From Kaistella sp. (GTDB lineage: Bacteria > Bacteroidota > Bacteroidia > Flavobacteriales > Weeksellaceae): a stretch of DNA of 58,093 bases. The stretch is taken from positions 1-58,093 of the forward strand of contig JAIBEW010000006.1 of assembly GCA_019459085.1 (NCBI GenBank), in the 5' to 3' direction. Both the position numbers and the translations under genes were made by a program. The notes beneath the pieces are model-generated. The model searched no databases. It worked only from the letters and a program-made list of their open reading frames with translations, and was not told the origin of the DNA. Shown in pieces: positions 33,544 to 43,792 of the stretch (the first letter of the stretch is position 1; each line of letters starts with the position of its first letter).

Positions 33544-36500
33544 ATGAAAAAAACTGCAATTTCTATTGCTTTACTCGTTGCTATGGGAATTCCTGTGCTA
33601 AATTATGCACATCCCCATAAGAACATGCCTGTTACAAACACTCAAGGGCAGGTATCATTAGTCAAAATACTTAAAAAATTAGAGAAATCTACCAAAACAA
33701 AATTCTTTTATTCTGCCTCAGATTTTAAAAATATCCGGGTAGATGAAAACAAAATCAACTATTCATCATTACAGCAAAGTTTAGATTATCTGAAAAAGAA
33801 TGTTCCCTTAGATTACCAGATCCAGAACAACACGGTGAGTCTTCGAAAATTATCTGCTACAAATACTTTTGCTGAAAATGTGACAGCACCCAAACAGGAT
33901 ACTATAAACCAACAGGAAAAACAAATAGAAGAAGTTGTAGTTGTTGGATACGGTACACAAAAGAAATCCATTATCACGGGCTCCGTATCCGTCGTAAAGG
34001 GCTCAACAGCAGAAGGACAACCAGTACTATCAGCCGGAAATCTTTTACAGGGTATCGCACCAGGTGTTACAGTAACTACACAAACAGGTGCACCGGGTGG
34101 TGATGCCGGGAATATCAGAATCAGAGGCATCAACAGTTTTGGAGGTTCAGACAGCAATCCTCTTGTTATTATTGACGGTGTTGCAGGGAATATGAATGAT
34201 GTTGATGTTAACATGATAGAATCGATTTCGGTTCTTAAAGATGCTGCTTCTGCTGCAATATATGGTTCCAGAGCAGCCGGTGGAGTTATTCTTGTGACAA
34301 CAAAACGTGCTAAAGGAAACAAACTTTCTGCGCAATACCGAATGTATACAGGATGGCAAAGCCCAACAGCAATACCAAAAGTTACCGATGGTCTTACCTA
34401 TATGAAAGTATTTAATGATGCCAGCATGAATGACAATGGCACAAAGATCTACAGCGATGAGGCCATCAATGATTTCAGAACCGAATACAACAAAAACCCA
34501 GGTAACTATGACTGGCAAAAAGCGATCCTTCAGGGCAGCGGATTCCTGCAGGACCACTACTTTTCGTTATCTGCCAAATCGGGAATTATCAGTGTATCCC
34601 CATCATTTGGATATTCAAAACAGGAAGGTATTATTAAAAATACCGATTTTACCAGGTTTGTTTTCCGTAATAATCTGGACATTACCCCCAATGACCAATG
34701 GAATATAAGACTGGATATGTCATTTTTAAACAAAGACAGAAAACAGATTGCTGATGAAGGTACCGTTTGGAATTATCTGGGCAGGATGCCTACAAATATT
34801 CCCATTTATTACGGTAATAACTATTCTGACGGATGGGTAAAAATTAATCCGGTTGGTTTTATCGAAAATGGCGGAAACCGTACACAAAATAATTTAGAGT
34901 TTATGGGAAATTTGAATATTTCCTATAAACCTACAGACTGGCTTACGTTAAAAGGTCTTGTAGCTCCACGCTATCTTACCACCAATGTTCATCTTTTCAG
35001 AAAAAGTGTACCCACCTATTACGAAGACGGAACCGAAGCCGGTTCTGCCAACACGTTCACAGAGCTTACCGAATCTGCAAGACGTCAGTTTTACGGAACG
35101 TATCAGTTTCAGGCAAACGCAAAAAAAGCATTTGGCAAGCACAGTTTTGAGCTTCTTGCCGGAGCTTCAAGAGAAACTTTTAACGAAAAAATACTATCCG
35201 GATACAGAAGAGATTTTCTATATGACAACTATGAAGTACTGGATGCAGGTGCAGATAACGAGACCAAAGATAATGGAGGAGCAGAATACGAATGGCTGTT
35301 GGTTTCTGCTTTTGGCAGATTCAATTATCACTACAACCAAAAATATTTATTTGAAGCAAACGTGAGATACGACGGTACATCAAGGTTTATTGGAAAAAAC
35401 CGTTGGGCAGTCTTCCCCTCATTTTCTGCGGGTTGGGTGGTTTCCAGAGAAAACTTTTTCGAAAGTTTAAAAGGGACAATCAGTCTGTTAAAATTTAGAG
35501 GTTCTTGGGGGATTTTAGGAAATCAGAATATCAGTTCTTCGTATTATCCGTTTTCAGAACCGTTATCATTAGGAAGCACTTCCATGAATGGGCAGGTCTA
35601 TCAGACTATACAGCAATTAATCATGTCGAATCCCGATCTGAAATGGGAGGAAACTACCATGTCGGGTGTGGGTGTTGATTTATCTTTGTGGAGAAAATTA
35701 GACCTTACGTTTGATATTTACAATAAAACAACCGACGGAATTCTTTTAAGGTTAAACACCTCTCAGCTCACCGGTTTAGAAGCTCCTGTTCAAAATGCCG
35801 CAACGGTAAGCAACAAAGGCTGGGAAGTAGGTGCGCAGTATAATGAAAAATGGGGAGATTTTAAAATGAATATAGGTTTTAATCTTTCTGACGTGCATAA
35901 TAAAATTGTTGACATGAAAGGTCAGTCTTCCGGAACGCTTCTTCGTCAGCAAGTCGGTTCTCCAGTGAATTCTATTTATGGCTATATCGCCGATGGTTTA
36001 TACCAAAGTCAGGCGGAAATCAATGCCGGCCCAACACAATTCGGAACTTTGAAGCCCGGAGACATCAGATACAAGGATATTGCCGGAGCTTTCGATGCTA
36101 ACGGTAATCCAATTGGGGATGGAAAAATTACAGATGCCGACCGAACCATTATCGGAAGTACCGTTCCCAGGTATACCTACGGTTTTAATACCGGCTTTTC
36201 TTATAAAGGGTTCAAGCTATCAGCATTAATACAGGGTGTTGGAAAAGTTGACGGCTATTTGGATTCGCATTATGTTATTCCTGCAGTTAACTCAAGTGCT
36301 TTGAAACCTTGGCAACTCGATTATTGGACACCGGAAAATACCGATGCTGAATTCCCCCGTGTTTCCCTGACCTCCACAAATAATACACAAAACTCGACCA
36401 AGTGGATGAGAAGTGCCGCTTATATGCGCCTTAAAAATGTACAAATCGGATATGAATTACCTAAATCTTTTACAGACAACACATTCCTGGAGAGTGTTTA

Positions 36501-36666
36501 CATCTATCTAAACGGACAAAACCTCCTGACTTTCACTGATTTTTATGAAGGGTATGACCCGGAAATCAATTACAATTTAGGCAGTGCTGACGGCGTTGCG
36601 TTGGGAGGCGGAAATTATTATCCACAAGTAAAAACAGTTTCATTCGGTATTGATGTTAAATTTTAA
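33544..36666 (+). CDS. SusC/RagA-family transporter with N-terminal STN signalling domain
   Basis: 1040 residues: a signal peptide; an STN domain (about 40-105: KILKKLEKSTKTKFFYSAS, DYQIQNNTVSL); a linker with VVVGYGTQKK, a common SusC TonB-box region; a plug (NLLQGIAPGVTV, IRGINSF, VIIDGV, ISVLKDAASAAIYGSRAAGG, VILVTTKR); and a barrel ending VSFGIDVKF. STN binding to the anti-sigma factor links uptake to the sigma factor two genes upstream. Substrate unknown; the neighbour phosphoesterase suggests a phosphate-bearing molecule. Confidence 0.93.
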   Translation: MKKTAISIALLVAMGIPVLNYAHPHKNMPVTNTQGQVSLVKILKKLEKSTKTKFFYSASDFKNIRVDENKINYSSLQQSLDYLKKNVPLDYQIQNNTVSLRKLSATNTFAENVTAPKQDTINQQEKQIEEVVVVGYGTQKKSIITGSVSVVKGSTAEGQPVLSAGNLLQGIAPGVTVTTQTGAPGGDAGNIRIRGINSFGGSDSNPLVIIDGVAGNMNDVDVNMIESISVLKDAASAAIYGSRAAGGVILVTTKRAKGNKLSAQYRMYTGWQSPTAIPKVTDGLTYMKVFNDASMNDNGTKIYSDEAINDFRTEYNKNPGNYDWQKAILQGSGFLQDHYFSLSAKSGIISVSPSFGYSKQEGIIKNTDFTRFVFRNNLDITPNDQWNIRLDMSFLNKDRKQIADEGTVWNYLGRMPTNIPIYYGNNYSDGWVKINPVGFIENGGNRTQNNLEFMGNLNISYKPTDWLTLKGLVAPRYLTTNVHLFRKSVPTYYEDGTEAGSANTFTELTESARRQFYGTYQFQANAKKAFGKHSFELLAGASRETFNEKILSGYRRDFLYDNYEVLDAGADNETKDNGGAEYEWLLVSAFGRFNYHYNQKYLFEANVRYDGTSRFIGKNRWAVFPSFSAGWVVSRENFFESLKGTISLLKFRGSWGILGNQNISSSYYPFSEPLSLGSTSMNGQVYQTIQQLIMSNPDLKWEETTMSGVGVDLSLWRKLDLTFDIYNKTTDGILLRLNTSQLTGLEAPVQNAATVSNKGWEVGAQYNEKWGDFKMNIGFNLSDVHNKIVDMKGQSSGTLLRQQVGSPVNSIYGYIADGLYQSQAEINAGPTQFGTLKPGDIRYKDIAGAFDANGNPIGDGKITDADRTIIGSTVPRYTYGFNTGFSYKGFKLSALIQGVGKVDGYLDSHYVIPAVNSSALKPWQLDYWTPENTDAEFPRVSLTSTNNTQNSTKWMRSAAYMRLKNVQIGYELPKSFTDNTFLESVYIYLNGQNLLTFTDFYEGYDPEINYNLGSADGVALGGGNYYPQVKTVSFGIDVKF

Positions 36667-36676
36667 TTATAAAAAA

Positions 36677-38410
36677 ATGAAAAACTTTTTAAAAATATTT
36701 TTATTGTCCATAATCATCTCGTGTTCGAGCTCCGATATGGATTTGGAACCTCTTAACGGCCCCACCTCCGGAACTTTCCCCGCTTCTTATGAGGAAGGAA
36801 AGATGGGTCTTTTTGCAGCGTATAGAAACTTAAGTACTATTGATGCTGCGAGTACTCCGATTTGGCACGTAATGGACAATATCACGGATATAGGATATGC
36901 AAGGCCGGGAACTAATTATACCTCGCCAATCACCAGTTCTATTACTACGACCAATGCATTGACCATAAAACCATGGGAAATTCATTATAAAACAATTGCA
37001 AGATGCCACGCAGTACTCGATAAATTGGATGAAATTTCCGGACTCACCGCTGAGCAAAAGGCGGAGCTTGGTTCAGAACTGAGATTTATTCGCGCTTACG
37101 CCTATTCTCAATTGATCGAACTATATGGAGATGTTCCACTGTTAAAATCAGCAGTTACGCTGAATAATGCTAATGTTCCAAGAACATCCGTTGCAGCAAT
37201 TCAGCAATTTATTATTGCAGAACTTGGCGCTGTTGCGCCACTGCTTCCTATATCGCAATCGCAATATGGTCATGTGCGTGCATCGCGTATCGCCGCCCTA
37301 ATGTTAAAAGCCAGAATTGAACTTTATTCTAAACAATACGCAGCAGCAGCAGCTACTTCGAAACAAGCTTTAGACGCAGCAGCAGGGGTTTATAGCTTGA
37401 CACCATTCAATTCTTCTGTAAATTACGTTGGTAAAGATCATACCGTGGGAGAGCCCGATCCCAGTAATATATTTGGACATAATGGTTTTGCAACCAGTAA
37501 AGAATGGATTTGGGTGGCCGAATTCAACATGAATGTTCCCGGATATCTTCATAATCAACAATATTATGCAGCATCTCGTTTAGGAAAAGGTGTTTGCTAC
37601 TGGGGACCTACTCAAAATCTTATCGATTCTTATGAGATGACCGATGGTCTATCCATTCTAGATTCTCCGCTGTATGATGAATCAAATCCATTTAAAAACA
37701 GAGATCCACGTTTAGATATGTACGCAGTGCGACCGCACTCAAGATATCTCGGATACCAATTTGAGCCACATACCTCTTTCACAAAAGTAAATAATTATTG
37801 GTCAGCTGGAGCGCCAACACAAGTCAATAATGCGGACGCTACCAATGCCTATCGTTCCTTCAGCGGTTATCTCTGGAGAAAAGTGGTTGACATTGCTGAC
37901 TTTAATTCTACCTCAGTAAGTGGAAATTCAGATTTAAATGTCGGGATTTTCAGATTATCAGAATTAATGTTGATTCATGCAGAAGCAAAAATTGAGTCGA
38001 ATCAGTTAGACAATTCCGTTTATGACATGATTAATCAGATTAGAGCACGTGCAAAAATGCCGCCTTTGAATAGCGGAATGTCACAAGCTGAATTAAGAAA
38101 AGCACTTCGATACGAACGAAAAGTAGAATTGGCAAATGACGGTTTGAGATGGTATGATATAAGACGTTGGGGCATTGCACATAACGTGATGAACGGATAT
38201 TTATACCTAAACCGTAACGGAAACAATTGGACAAAATCAGTACTTACAGGCTTTGATGAAAGTGCAAATCCTATCTATAATCATTTGCAGGCTTCGGCAT
38301 CTTTTACAACACAGCAAGTGGTTTATACATTAAATAAAGATGAATATTGGCCGATACCACGATCGGAAATGGATGCAAACCCCTTGTTAACACAAAACCC
38401 CGGATATTAA
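36677..38410 (+). CDS. RagB/SusD-family lipoprotein
   Basis: The preferred start is MKNFLKIFLL at 36677, ten bases after the SusC stop and behind an A run; the earlier in-frame Met lies inside SusC. Lipobox SIIISC. The body shows the SusD pattern (LGSELRFIRAYAYSQLIELYGDVPL, then LRYERKVELANDGLRWYDIRRWG) and the typical end (YWPIPRSEMDANPLLTQNPGY). It is the surface capture partner of the SusC gene upstream. Confidence 0.93.
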   Translation: MKNFLKIFLLSIIISCSSSDMDLEPLNGPTSGTFPASYEEGKMGLFAAYRNLSTIDAASTPIWHVMDNITDIGYARPGTNYTSPITSSITTTNALTIKPWEIHYKTIARCHAVLDKLDEISGLTAEQKAELGSELRFIRAYAYSQLIELYGDVPLLKSAVTLNNANVPRTSVAAIQQFIIAELGAVAPLLPISQSQYGHVRASRIAALMLKARIELYSKQYAAAAATSKQALDAAAGVYSLTPFNSSVNYVGKDHTVGEPDPSNIFGHNGFATSKEWIWVAEFNMNVPGYLHNQQYYAASRLGKGVCYWGPTQNLIDSYEMTDGLSILDSPLYDESNPFKNRDPRLDMYAVRPHSRYLGYQFEPHTSFTKVNNYWSAGAPTQVNNADATNAYRSFSGYLWRKVVDIADFNSTSVSGNSDLNVGIFRLSELMLIHAEAKIESNQLDNSVYDMINQIRARAKMPPLNSGMSQAELRKALRYERKVELANDGLRWYDIRRWGIAHNVMNGYLYLNRNGNNWTKSVLTGFDESANPIYNHLQASASFTTQQVVYTLNKDEYWPIPRSEMDANPLLTQNPGY

Positions 38411-38425
38411 TTATAAATAGTATAT

Positions 38426-39529
38426 ATGAAAAAGAATATATCGCTATTGCTGTTAATGATATCTGCAGTAATTTTTGCGCAGGACAACTTTCAAGCTCCA
38501 AAATTAGACCATGAAAAATCATGGAGTATCATACTGATCCCGGATACACAGAACTATGTGAAGTGGAACAAAAATCAGCCTGTCTTAGATCTGATGGTAA
38601 GATGGATTGAGGATAATATATCTTCACTTAACATTAAAATGGTTTGCCAGGTTGGGGATTTAGTAGAACATAATAATATTTTAAATCAAGGATATGACGG
38701 CGACCAAAGTGCAGATGATCAATGGAAATCAGTGCAATCAATCCTTGGGAGGCTAAACGGAAAAGTACCGTATGTCGCTGCAACAGGAAATCATGATTTC
38801 AGTATTAATGATGAGGGAAGAAGGTTCTCGCGCTACAACGAGTTTTTTCCGTCTAATTTTAATATTTTAAATCAAAAATATTTAGCACAGAACTTTTTTA
38901 ACGATGCCGGTGATCCAAGCATGGAAAACTCTGTGTTGGAACTGAAAGGTTTAAATGGCAAAGACTACTTATTTCTCAGCCTTGAATTTGCTCCCAGAAA
39001 TAAAACTTTGGAATGGGCCAAAAAAGTTTTGGATATGCCTCAATACAAAAACCATAAATCGATTTTAATTACACATGCTTTTTTGAATGAGAAGGACAAG
39101 AGAACAGATAAAGTTATTTCTTGGTTTATGTATGAGCCTTTTTTAATCAACAACGTGCCACAAAAGTCCGCAAGCATTGTACTTCCGGAATCTAATAATG
39201 GAGAACAGATATGGCAAAAGCTCATACAGCCTTCTCAAAACCTCGAGCTGGTGTTAAGTGGTCATATCTCGGGTGAGGGTTTCCGCGTAGATTCTAACAG
39301 CTATGGAAAAAACGTGAATCAAATGCTTTTTGATATGCAGAGTGAAGGCGGTGGTCACCGAAATGGGAACGGAGGTGACGGCTGGCTCAGAATTATTGAG
39401 TTCTATCCGGATAATAAGACTGTAAAAGTGAAAACGTACTCACCTCTTTTTGGCATTTCGCCAGTTACACAACAAAACGCCTATAAGACAGACTCAAGAA
39501 ACGAGTTTATATTCAAACTTTCAGAATGA
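38426..39529 (+). CDS. Secreted calcineurin-like metallophosphoesterase
   Basis: 367 residues with a cleavable signal (SAVIFAQ). Metallophosphoesterase blocks in order: IPDTQN (in place of D-x-H), GDLVEHN about residue 77, GNHDF, ITHAF and SGHIS. It is the last gene of the ECF sigma > FecR > SusC > SusD set, 15 bases after SusD, and is followed by a terminator. It probably removes phosphate from the molecule taken up by this SusCD pair, in the periplasm or at the surface. DTQ instead of the usual D-x-H at the first block is found in a subset of the family. Confidence 0.88.
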   Translation: MKKNISLLLLMISAVIFAQDNFQAPKLDHEKSWSIILIPDTQNYVKWNKNQPVLDLMVRWIEDNISSLNIKMVCQVGDLVEHNNILNQGYDGDQSADDQWKSVQSILGRLNGKVPYVAATGNHDFSINDEGRRFSRYNEFFPSNFNILNQKYLAQNFFNDAGDPSMENSVLELKGLNGKDYLFLSLEFAPRNKTLEWAKKVLDMPQYKNHKSILITHAFLNEKDKRTDKVISWFMYEPFLINNVPQKSASIVLPESNNGEQIWQKLIQPSQNLELVLSGHISGEGFRVDSNSYGKNVNQMLFDMQSEGGGHRNGNGGDGWLRIIEFYPDNKTVKVKTYSPLFGISPVTQQNAYKTDSRNEFIFKLSE

Positions 39530-39548
39530 CAGTAGAGTTCAAATGGTA

Positions 39549-39588
39549 TAAAAGGGAGACAACTAGCAATATAGTGTCTCCTTTTTTA
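39549..39588 (+). terminator. Terminator after the SusCD/phosphoesterase operon
   Basis: AAAGGGAGACA... and TGTCTCC form a stem (GGAGACA with TGTCTCC), ending in a run of six T on the plus strand. Confidence 0.7.
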
Positions 39589-39811
39589 CTTTTGAAGAAG
39601 AAAACCCGAGCTCTTTTTACAGGATTTGAGATGGCTCTAGGTTAAATGTGATGTGAGGGGTCTGGGAAATAAAATTGAAAGGTTCCGTTGTGGAGACAAG
39701 CGTGAGGTGCTATCCTGATGTTAACAAGACCACTAAATTAAAGGAAAATTTTGAGAAATACCAAATTAATATGGTGATTCAGGAGTACCTGAGCGGCACT
39801 AACCGGAAAAA
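39589..39811. other. Short gap with a start-less open frame
   Basis: An open frame on the plus strand (about 39706-39845, reading ...KENFEKYQINMVIQEYLSGTNRKK...) has no start codon and no partner. It may be the stump of a lost gene. Nothing else is seen in the gap. Confidence 0.25.
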
Positions 39812-39841
39812 AATAAGACCACATTTGGATATGGTCTTATT
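39812..39841 (-). terminator. Terminator for the RHS operon
   Basis: AATAAGACCA (39812-39821) pairs with TGGTCTTATT (39832-39841). On the minus strand the stem is followed by a run of T, matching the end of the four-gene RHS operon (last gene 39992). It also has T's in the plus direction. Confidence 0.8.
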
Positions 39842-39991
39842 TTAACAAATCATTTAGTATACAAAGAAAATCAAATATATAAAAATCCTAATGGTTAGCA
39901 TAACAATATGGTGATATTTTCAAAATTTTGATAGGCGTATTCCTCACTCAGAGGATCTATATTGAAAAACCTTCCCCAGCGTAATTCCACT

Positions 39992-40285
39992 CTAAAAAAT
40001 TAATTCAGAAATCATTCGAGCATCAGAAAAGTATTCTATTTTCACTTCTGCTAATTCCTTTCTAATAAGTAAAGCAATTTCTTTCCCTTCTTGATCAAGA
40101 CTACTGATATTTTGTTCATTTGCATAGCCATCATAATGTTCATTTTCATAATTTATTAACCATTTTTCAATTCTAGTAATTATATTAGAACTTAATCCTA
40201 ATTCTTTTGGATCGATAAATCCCCCATTGTATTTATCTCTTATACCAGTTCCATTTAAGAAAGCATCAATTACCAAATATTTCAT
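39992..40285 (-). CDS. Candidate immunity protein for the RHS toxin
   Basis: The preferred start is MKYLVIDAF at 40285, four bases after the RHS stop; the in-frame longer start lies inside the toxin gene. The 97-residue, acidic, soluble protein (NIITRIEKWLINYENEHYDGY... KIEYFSD) has no signal peptide. The position directly after the toxic C-terminus, small size and acidic character are typical of immunity genes of polymorphic toxins. No named family was recognised. Confidence 0.65.
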   Translation of the reverse strand: MKYLVIDAFLNGTGIRDKYNGGFIDPKELGLSSNIITRIEKWLINYENEHYDGYANEQNISSLDQEGKEIALLIRKELAEVKIEYFSDARMISELIF

Positions 40286-40289
40286 TTTA

Positions 40290-43200
40290 TTATCTCTTTT
40301 GTTTATTAGATCTAAACACTCTATGATCAATTACTCCGTCGTTTTTAACACCTATTTCAAAAACACCATCAGTATTATTCACTGATCCTTCTTTTTGATA
40401 CATTTTGTACCCATTTTTTTTTGGTATGGGTGTGGTATCTAAAACATGTTCATCAAATGAATATGGAAAATTATGACCCACAGGATCTTGCAAACCCCTC
40501 TCCCTAACCTTTTTATCATACCTAACAGGACTTTTAGCACCAAGTGTTCCTATTTTACCCCTTCTAAGAGAAAATCCGATAGAAGCCGCAGCCATTACAT
40601 CATCAGCAAGTTCATCATCCATTTCTAATTCTTCAAGTCCTGCACCAATGGCAGTGCCAACAATTGCTTCCAAAAGCATATACGGCACATCTAGTAAAGA
40701 AATATCAAAATCTAGAGCTGGACTTGGCAAGGGTTGGAATTCTGGACTATAAGAATCAAAATCAGCCTCTGCTAGTGCATCACCATCTGGTTCATCGTGA
40801 TCTTCCTGGTCTTGTTTTCCCTTTCCTTTGAGAACAACAGGATCAATTAGTTGTTCTGGTCCCATAAGAATGAGTTGTTCATTCTCAATATCATAACTCC
40901 ACCCAGGATTCTCGTCTATAAAATCATTGTAATCTTGCATACTGTGAAATTCTAAACCTTCTAATTCACGTCCGTCAACAACCCTGTTTTCCGAAAAATT
41001 ATAATGTGATTGATAGGCGTATTTTTCACTTAGAGGATCTATGTTGAAAAATCTTCCCATTGCAGGGTCATAATTTCTCCATTTAAAAGAACTCCATCCT
41101 GTGTCTTCCTGTTTTTCCTGCTCTTGGTAGCCATATTTGTAGGAGGGCTGTAAAGGAAAAGACTGATTATAGAACCCGTGCTCCAACCCAAAAGGATAAA
41201 AATTGGTTTCCTTGTCAATTACAGCAGCTCCTGAACTTCCTCCATCGTTATAATAAGACAATCTTACATTTCCTACCTGATCTTTGTATTGATATATGTA
41301 TTGATTATTAGCATAATCGTAATATCCTCCTTCCGTAGGAAAAAATTTTAGTTCAACAGTTGGCTGTTCTTGTACAGCAAATCCTTCAATTTCTCCTTCG
41401 TACTGAAAGCCATCCAGATATTCAGTATGCCTGCGGAATATATTGTTTACTCCAGAATCATTTTCTGATCCTTTTGCGCTAAATATTTTTTGCAATTTTA
41501 TTCCATCTGCCCTGTAAAGGTACGCTGAATTAATGTTGTACTCAGCAAAGTCCCCTGCCTCTTCATCCCACACGTAAAACGATTCATCAAAAGCCACTTC
41601 TCTTGGCAGGTTCAAATGGTTGTAATAAATGTTGTCAATCCCCTTATCCATATTTGATTTCATGTTTCCATTGTTATCATACATGAAGGGATACTGCAAG
41701 GCATTATACCCAGAAGGATTGTTAGCTACTCCAGATGGTGGGACAATCTGATGCAATCTGTTGCTTTTTCCCGAGTTTTCATAATTGTAAACCAAATCAT
41801 CGATTTTTACAGGCGTCGTCGTTCCGGTCTTTGGCATTCTGAATCTTTGTAAAGTTTTGATGTTCCCATTAAGATCATAAGAAAACTCCTCATTGAAGAA
41901 GTTGTTTTGAGGCAGGGAATTTTCAGGCTCAGAATAAATACCTTTTTTCAGTCTGTTCAAACCATCATATTGATAGGTATATCTTCTTAGAGTTTCATCA
42001 CTGGCAGTTATCCAATCTGCTTCTGCAATATTGCCATTATATTTTCCATCAGTTAAAGTGGAATAGTCAGGATTGGTGTACTTCAATCGGTAAGCAAATA
42101 AATCATCCCCTAGATCACTTGGATTATTAACTCCTGTTAGCCACCCTCTGATGTTGTAGGTGTAATCTATTGCTTGTAATCCATTATCCACACTTTTATA
42201 CTGAAGTTGAGAAAGATCATTGTACTCGTTGTCAGCAATAATCACTTCGGGGTTATTGTTTACCTTATGTCCGTGGGCCATTAACCGGTTTTGCGAATCA
42301 TAGGTAAAGTTCTCCTCAATTGTAACTTCTGTGTTTTGCGAAGCCCTGCTATGGTAAGTATTAGTTTTTTTTACCATGCCAGCAAAATCCAGTTCAGATT
42401 CTGTTTTGGTAAATCCACCCAAATGATTTATCGATTGTCTACCAATATCACGCCCTTTAGTATCATACCATACATAGGTTTTTGTCCAGCGGTCATCTTC
42501 AATGTTTTTAATATAAGAAGCAGTAGAAAGCGATTTAGTACTTATATTACTGTTCTGTGCGTCTTGCGGTAGAACAGCTTGTGTGAGAATGGTAGTTGGA
42601 ATTGCAGGTGTTCCCGCGGGATAGGTATCATAGTAATTTACAGACAATACTTTTGAAAAACTTATTGGATATGATATATTACTATAAAAAAGTAGCATGT
42701 TGCTACTATAGAAACCAACGCCGTGTCTCGCTTCATTATTTAAAGCTGCGGCTCCCGTAAGGTTGTCCAGTGATTGCTGGACAGTTTTCCTACTCTCGCC
42801 TAAATGGGCCAGACCCGTATACACCACCCTTCCGAACATGTCATATTTCATAAAGAGCCACTGATTCAGGGCATCTTTTGAAGCCACTAATCTGTCCTGC
42901 TGGTCATACACCATATATTCCCATCCTTTGCCGGGAAGTTTTTTTTCCACCAGTCTTTTTTGATCATCGTATCTATATTGATAACAAAGATTATCTAAAA
43001 TTGCAGGATTTAAAGATGCAGAAACAGAAGCTAATGGAGAAACAATATAGGCTAACAAATTATACTCATTATAAATGTAATACGTATCACTAAATTGGAT
43101 TCCGTCACTTTTTCTTATAAGAACTATATTTCCTAACTGATCCTTAAATGCATATTTAGTAATATTGTCTTCGTCTGTGATAGAGTATTTGTACAATTCT

Positions 43201-43781
43201 CCATTTCCATAATTTCCTGAAGAAGGGACAGAAGAGGTGAATATTTTATTTACAGAATCCCATGTGGTGATTGTAGTGTATTTTTTCACATTATCACTTG
43301 ATAGATTTAAGTCATAGTTATATCTGACTGTATGACCAGAATTTTTTGCCCAATCTTCTCCTGGAAAGGCAGATTGCTTCAATCTATTAATAGAAAAACT
43401 TTCCATCTCATCTTCGTAATATGCATTGGATGATGAATAGTAAGCATTCACGTTTGATTCTCCTACCTGATGAATATTTCCATTCAGTGTTGACTGCGGT
43501 ATGGGGAGATAAGTTTTTAGATTTCTACCAAATGAATCATAATTAATAGGTGTTACTAAATCATGTCCAGACGGAGTTGATTTTATACTCACTGCCTGTT
43601 TGGGTCTGCCAAGTTCATCATAATAAATCACTTCTTGGTACTGCTTTGCATTTGGAGTTTCAGTTGTCACAGCTTGTAGATAAACTCTGCTATAGATATA
43701 ATTTTCAGTTGTAGGTAGAGTTTGAGCAAAAAACCCATTTACAACAAAAGAAACAAGACTTATAAATAATATTTTTTTCAT
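40290..43781 (-). CDS. RHS-repeat polymorphic toxin with BECR-like RNase C-terminus
   Basis: 1163 residues with a signal peptide (VNGFFAQ). A DUF6443-like N-domain (YDELGRPKQAVSIKSTPSG) is followed by RHS/YD repeats (YDLNGNIKTL, YNYENSGKSNRL, YLYRADGIKLQKIF) and an RHS core near WRNYDPAMGRFFNIDPLSEKYAY with NFSENRVVDG. The last ~80 residues (SFDEHVLDTTPIPKKNGYKMYQKEGSVNNTDGVFEIGV ... DHRVF) resemble small toxins of the BECR ribonuclease fold. The region between holds a hydrophobic linker. It is the third gene of a T9SS protein > RHS > RHS > immunity operon, with short gaps, so export via T9SS is an attractive guess. Toxin target unproven. Confidence 0.8.
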   Translation of the reverse strand: MKKILFISLVSFVVNGFFAQTLPTTENYIYSRVYLQAVTTETPNAKQYQEVIYYDELGRPKQAVSIKSTPSGHDLVTPINYDSFGRNLKTYLPIPQSTLNGNIHQVGESNVNAYYSSSNAYYEDEMESFSINRLKQSAFPGEDWAKNSGHTVRYNYDLNLSSDNVKKYTTITTWDSVNKIFTSSVPSSGNYGNGELYKYSITDEDNITKYAFKDQLGNIVLIRKSDGIQFSDTYYIYNEYNLLAYIVSPLASVSASLNPAILDNLCYQYRYDDQKRLVEKKLPGKGWEYMVYDQQDRLVASKDALNQWLFMKYDMFGRVVYTGLAHLGESRKTVQQSLDNLTGAAALNNEARHGVGFYSSNMLLFYSNISYPISFSKVLSVNYYDTYPAGTPAIPTTILTQAVLPQDAQNSNISTKSLSTASYIKNIEDDRWTKTYVWYDTKGRDIGRQSINHLGGFTKTESELDFAGMVKKTNTYHSRASQNTEVTIEENFTYDSQNRLMAHGHKVNNNPEVIIADNEYNDLSQLQYKSVDNGLQAIDYTYNIRGWLTGVNNPSDLGDDLFAYRLKYTNPDYSTLTDGKYNGNIAEADWITASDETLRRYTYQYDGLNRLKKGIYSEPENSLPQNNFFNEEFSYDLNGNIKTLQRFRMPKTGTTTPVKIDDLVYNYENSGKSNRLHQIVPPSGVANNPSGYNALQYPFMYDNNGNMKSNMDKGIDNIYYNHLNLPREVAFDESFYVWDEEAGDFAEYNINSAYLYRADGIKLQKIFSAKGSENDSGVNNIFRRHTEYLDGFQYEGEIEGFAVQEQPTVELKFFPTEGGYYDYANNQYIYQYKDQVGNVRLSYYNDGGSSGAAVIDKETNFYPFGLEHGFYNQSFPLQPSYKYGYQEQEKQEDTGWSSFKWRNYDPAMGRFFNIDPLSEKYAYQSHYNFSENRVVDGRELEGLEFHSMQDYNDFIDENPGWSYDIENEQLILMGPEQLIDPVVLKGKGKQDQEDHDEPDGDALAEADFDSYSPEFQPLPSPALDFDISLLDVPYMLLEAIVGTAIGAGLEELEMDDELADDVMAAASIGFSLRRGKIGTLGAKSPVRYDKKVRERGLQDPVGHNFPYSFDEHVLDTTPIPKKNGYKMYQKEGSVNNTDGVFEIGVKNDGVIDHRVFRSNKQKR

Positions 43782-43792
43782 ATCACCATTTT

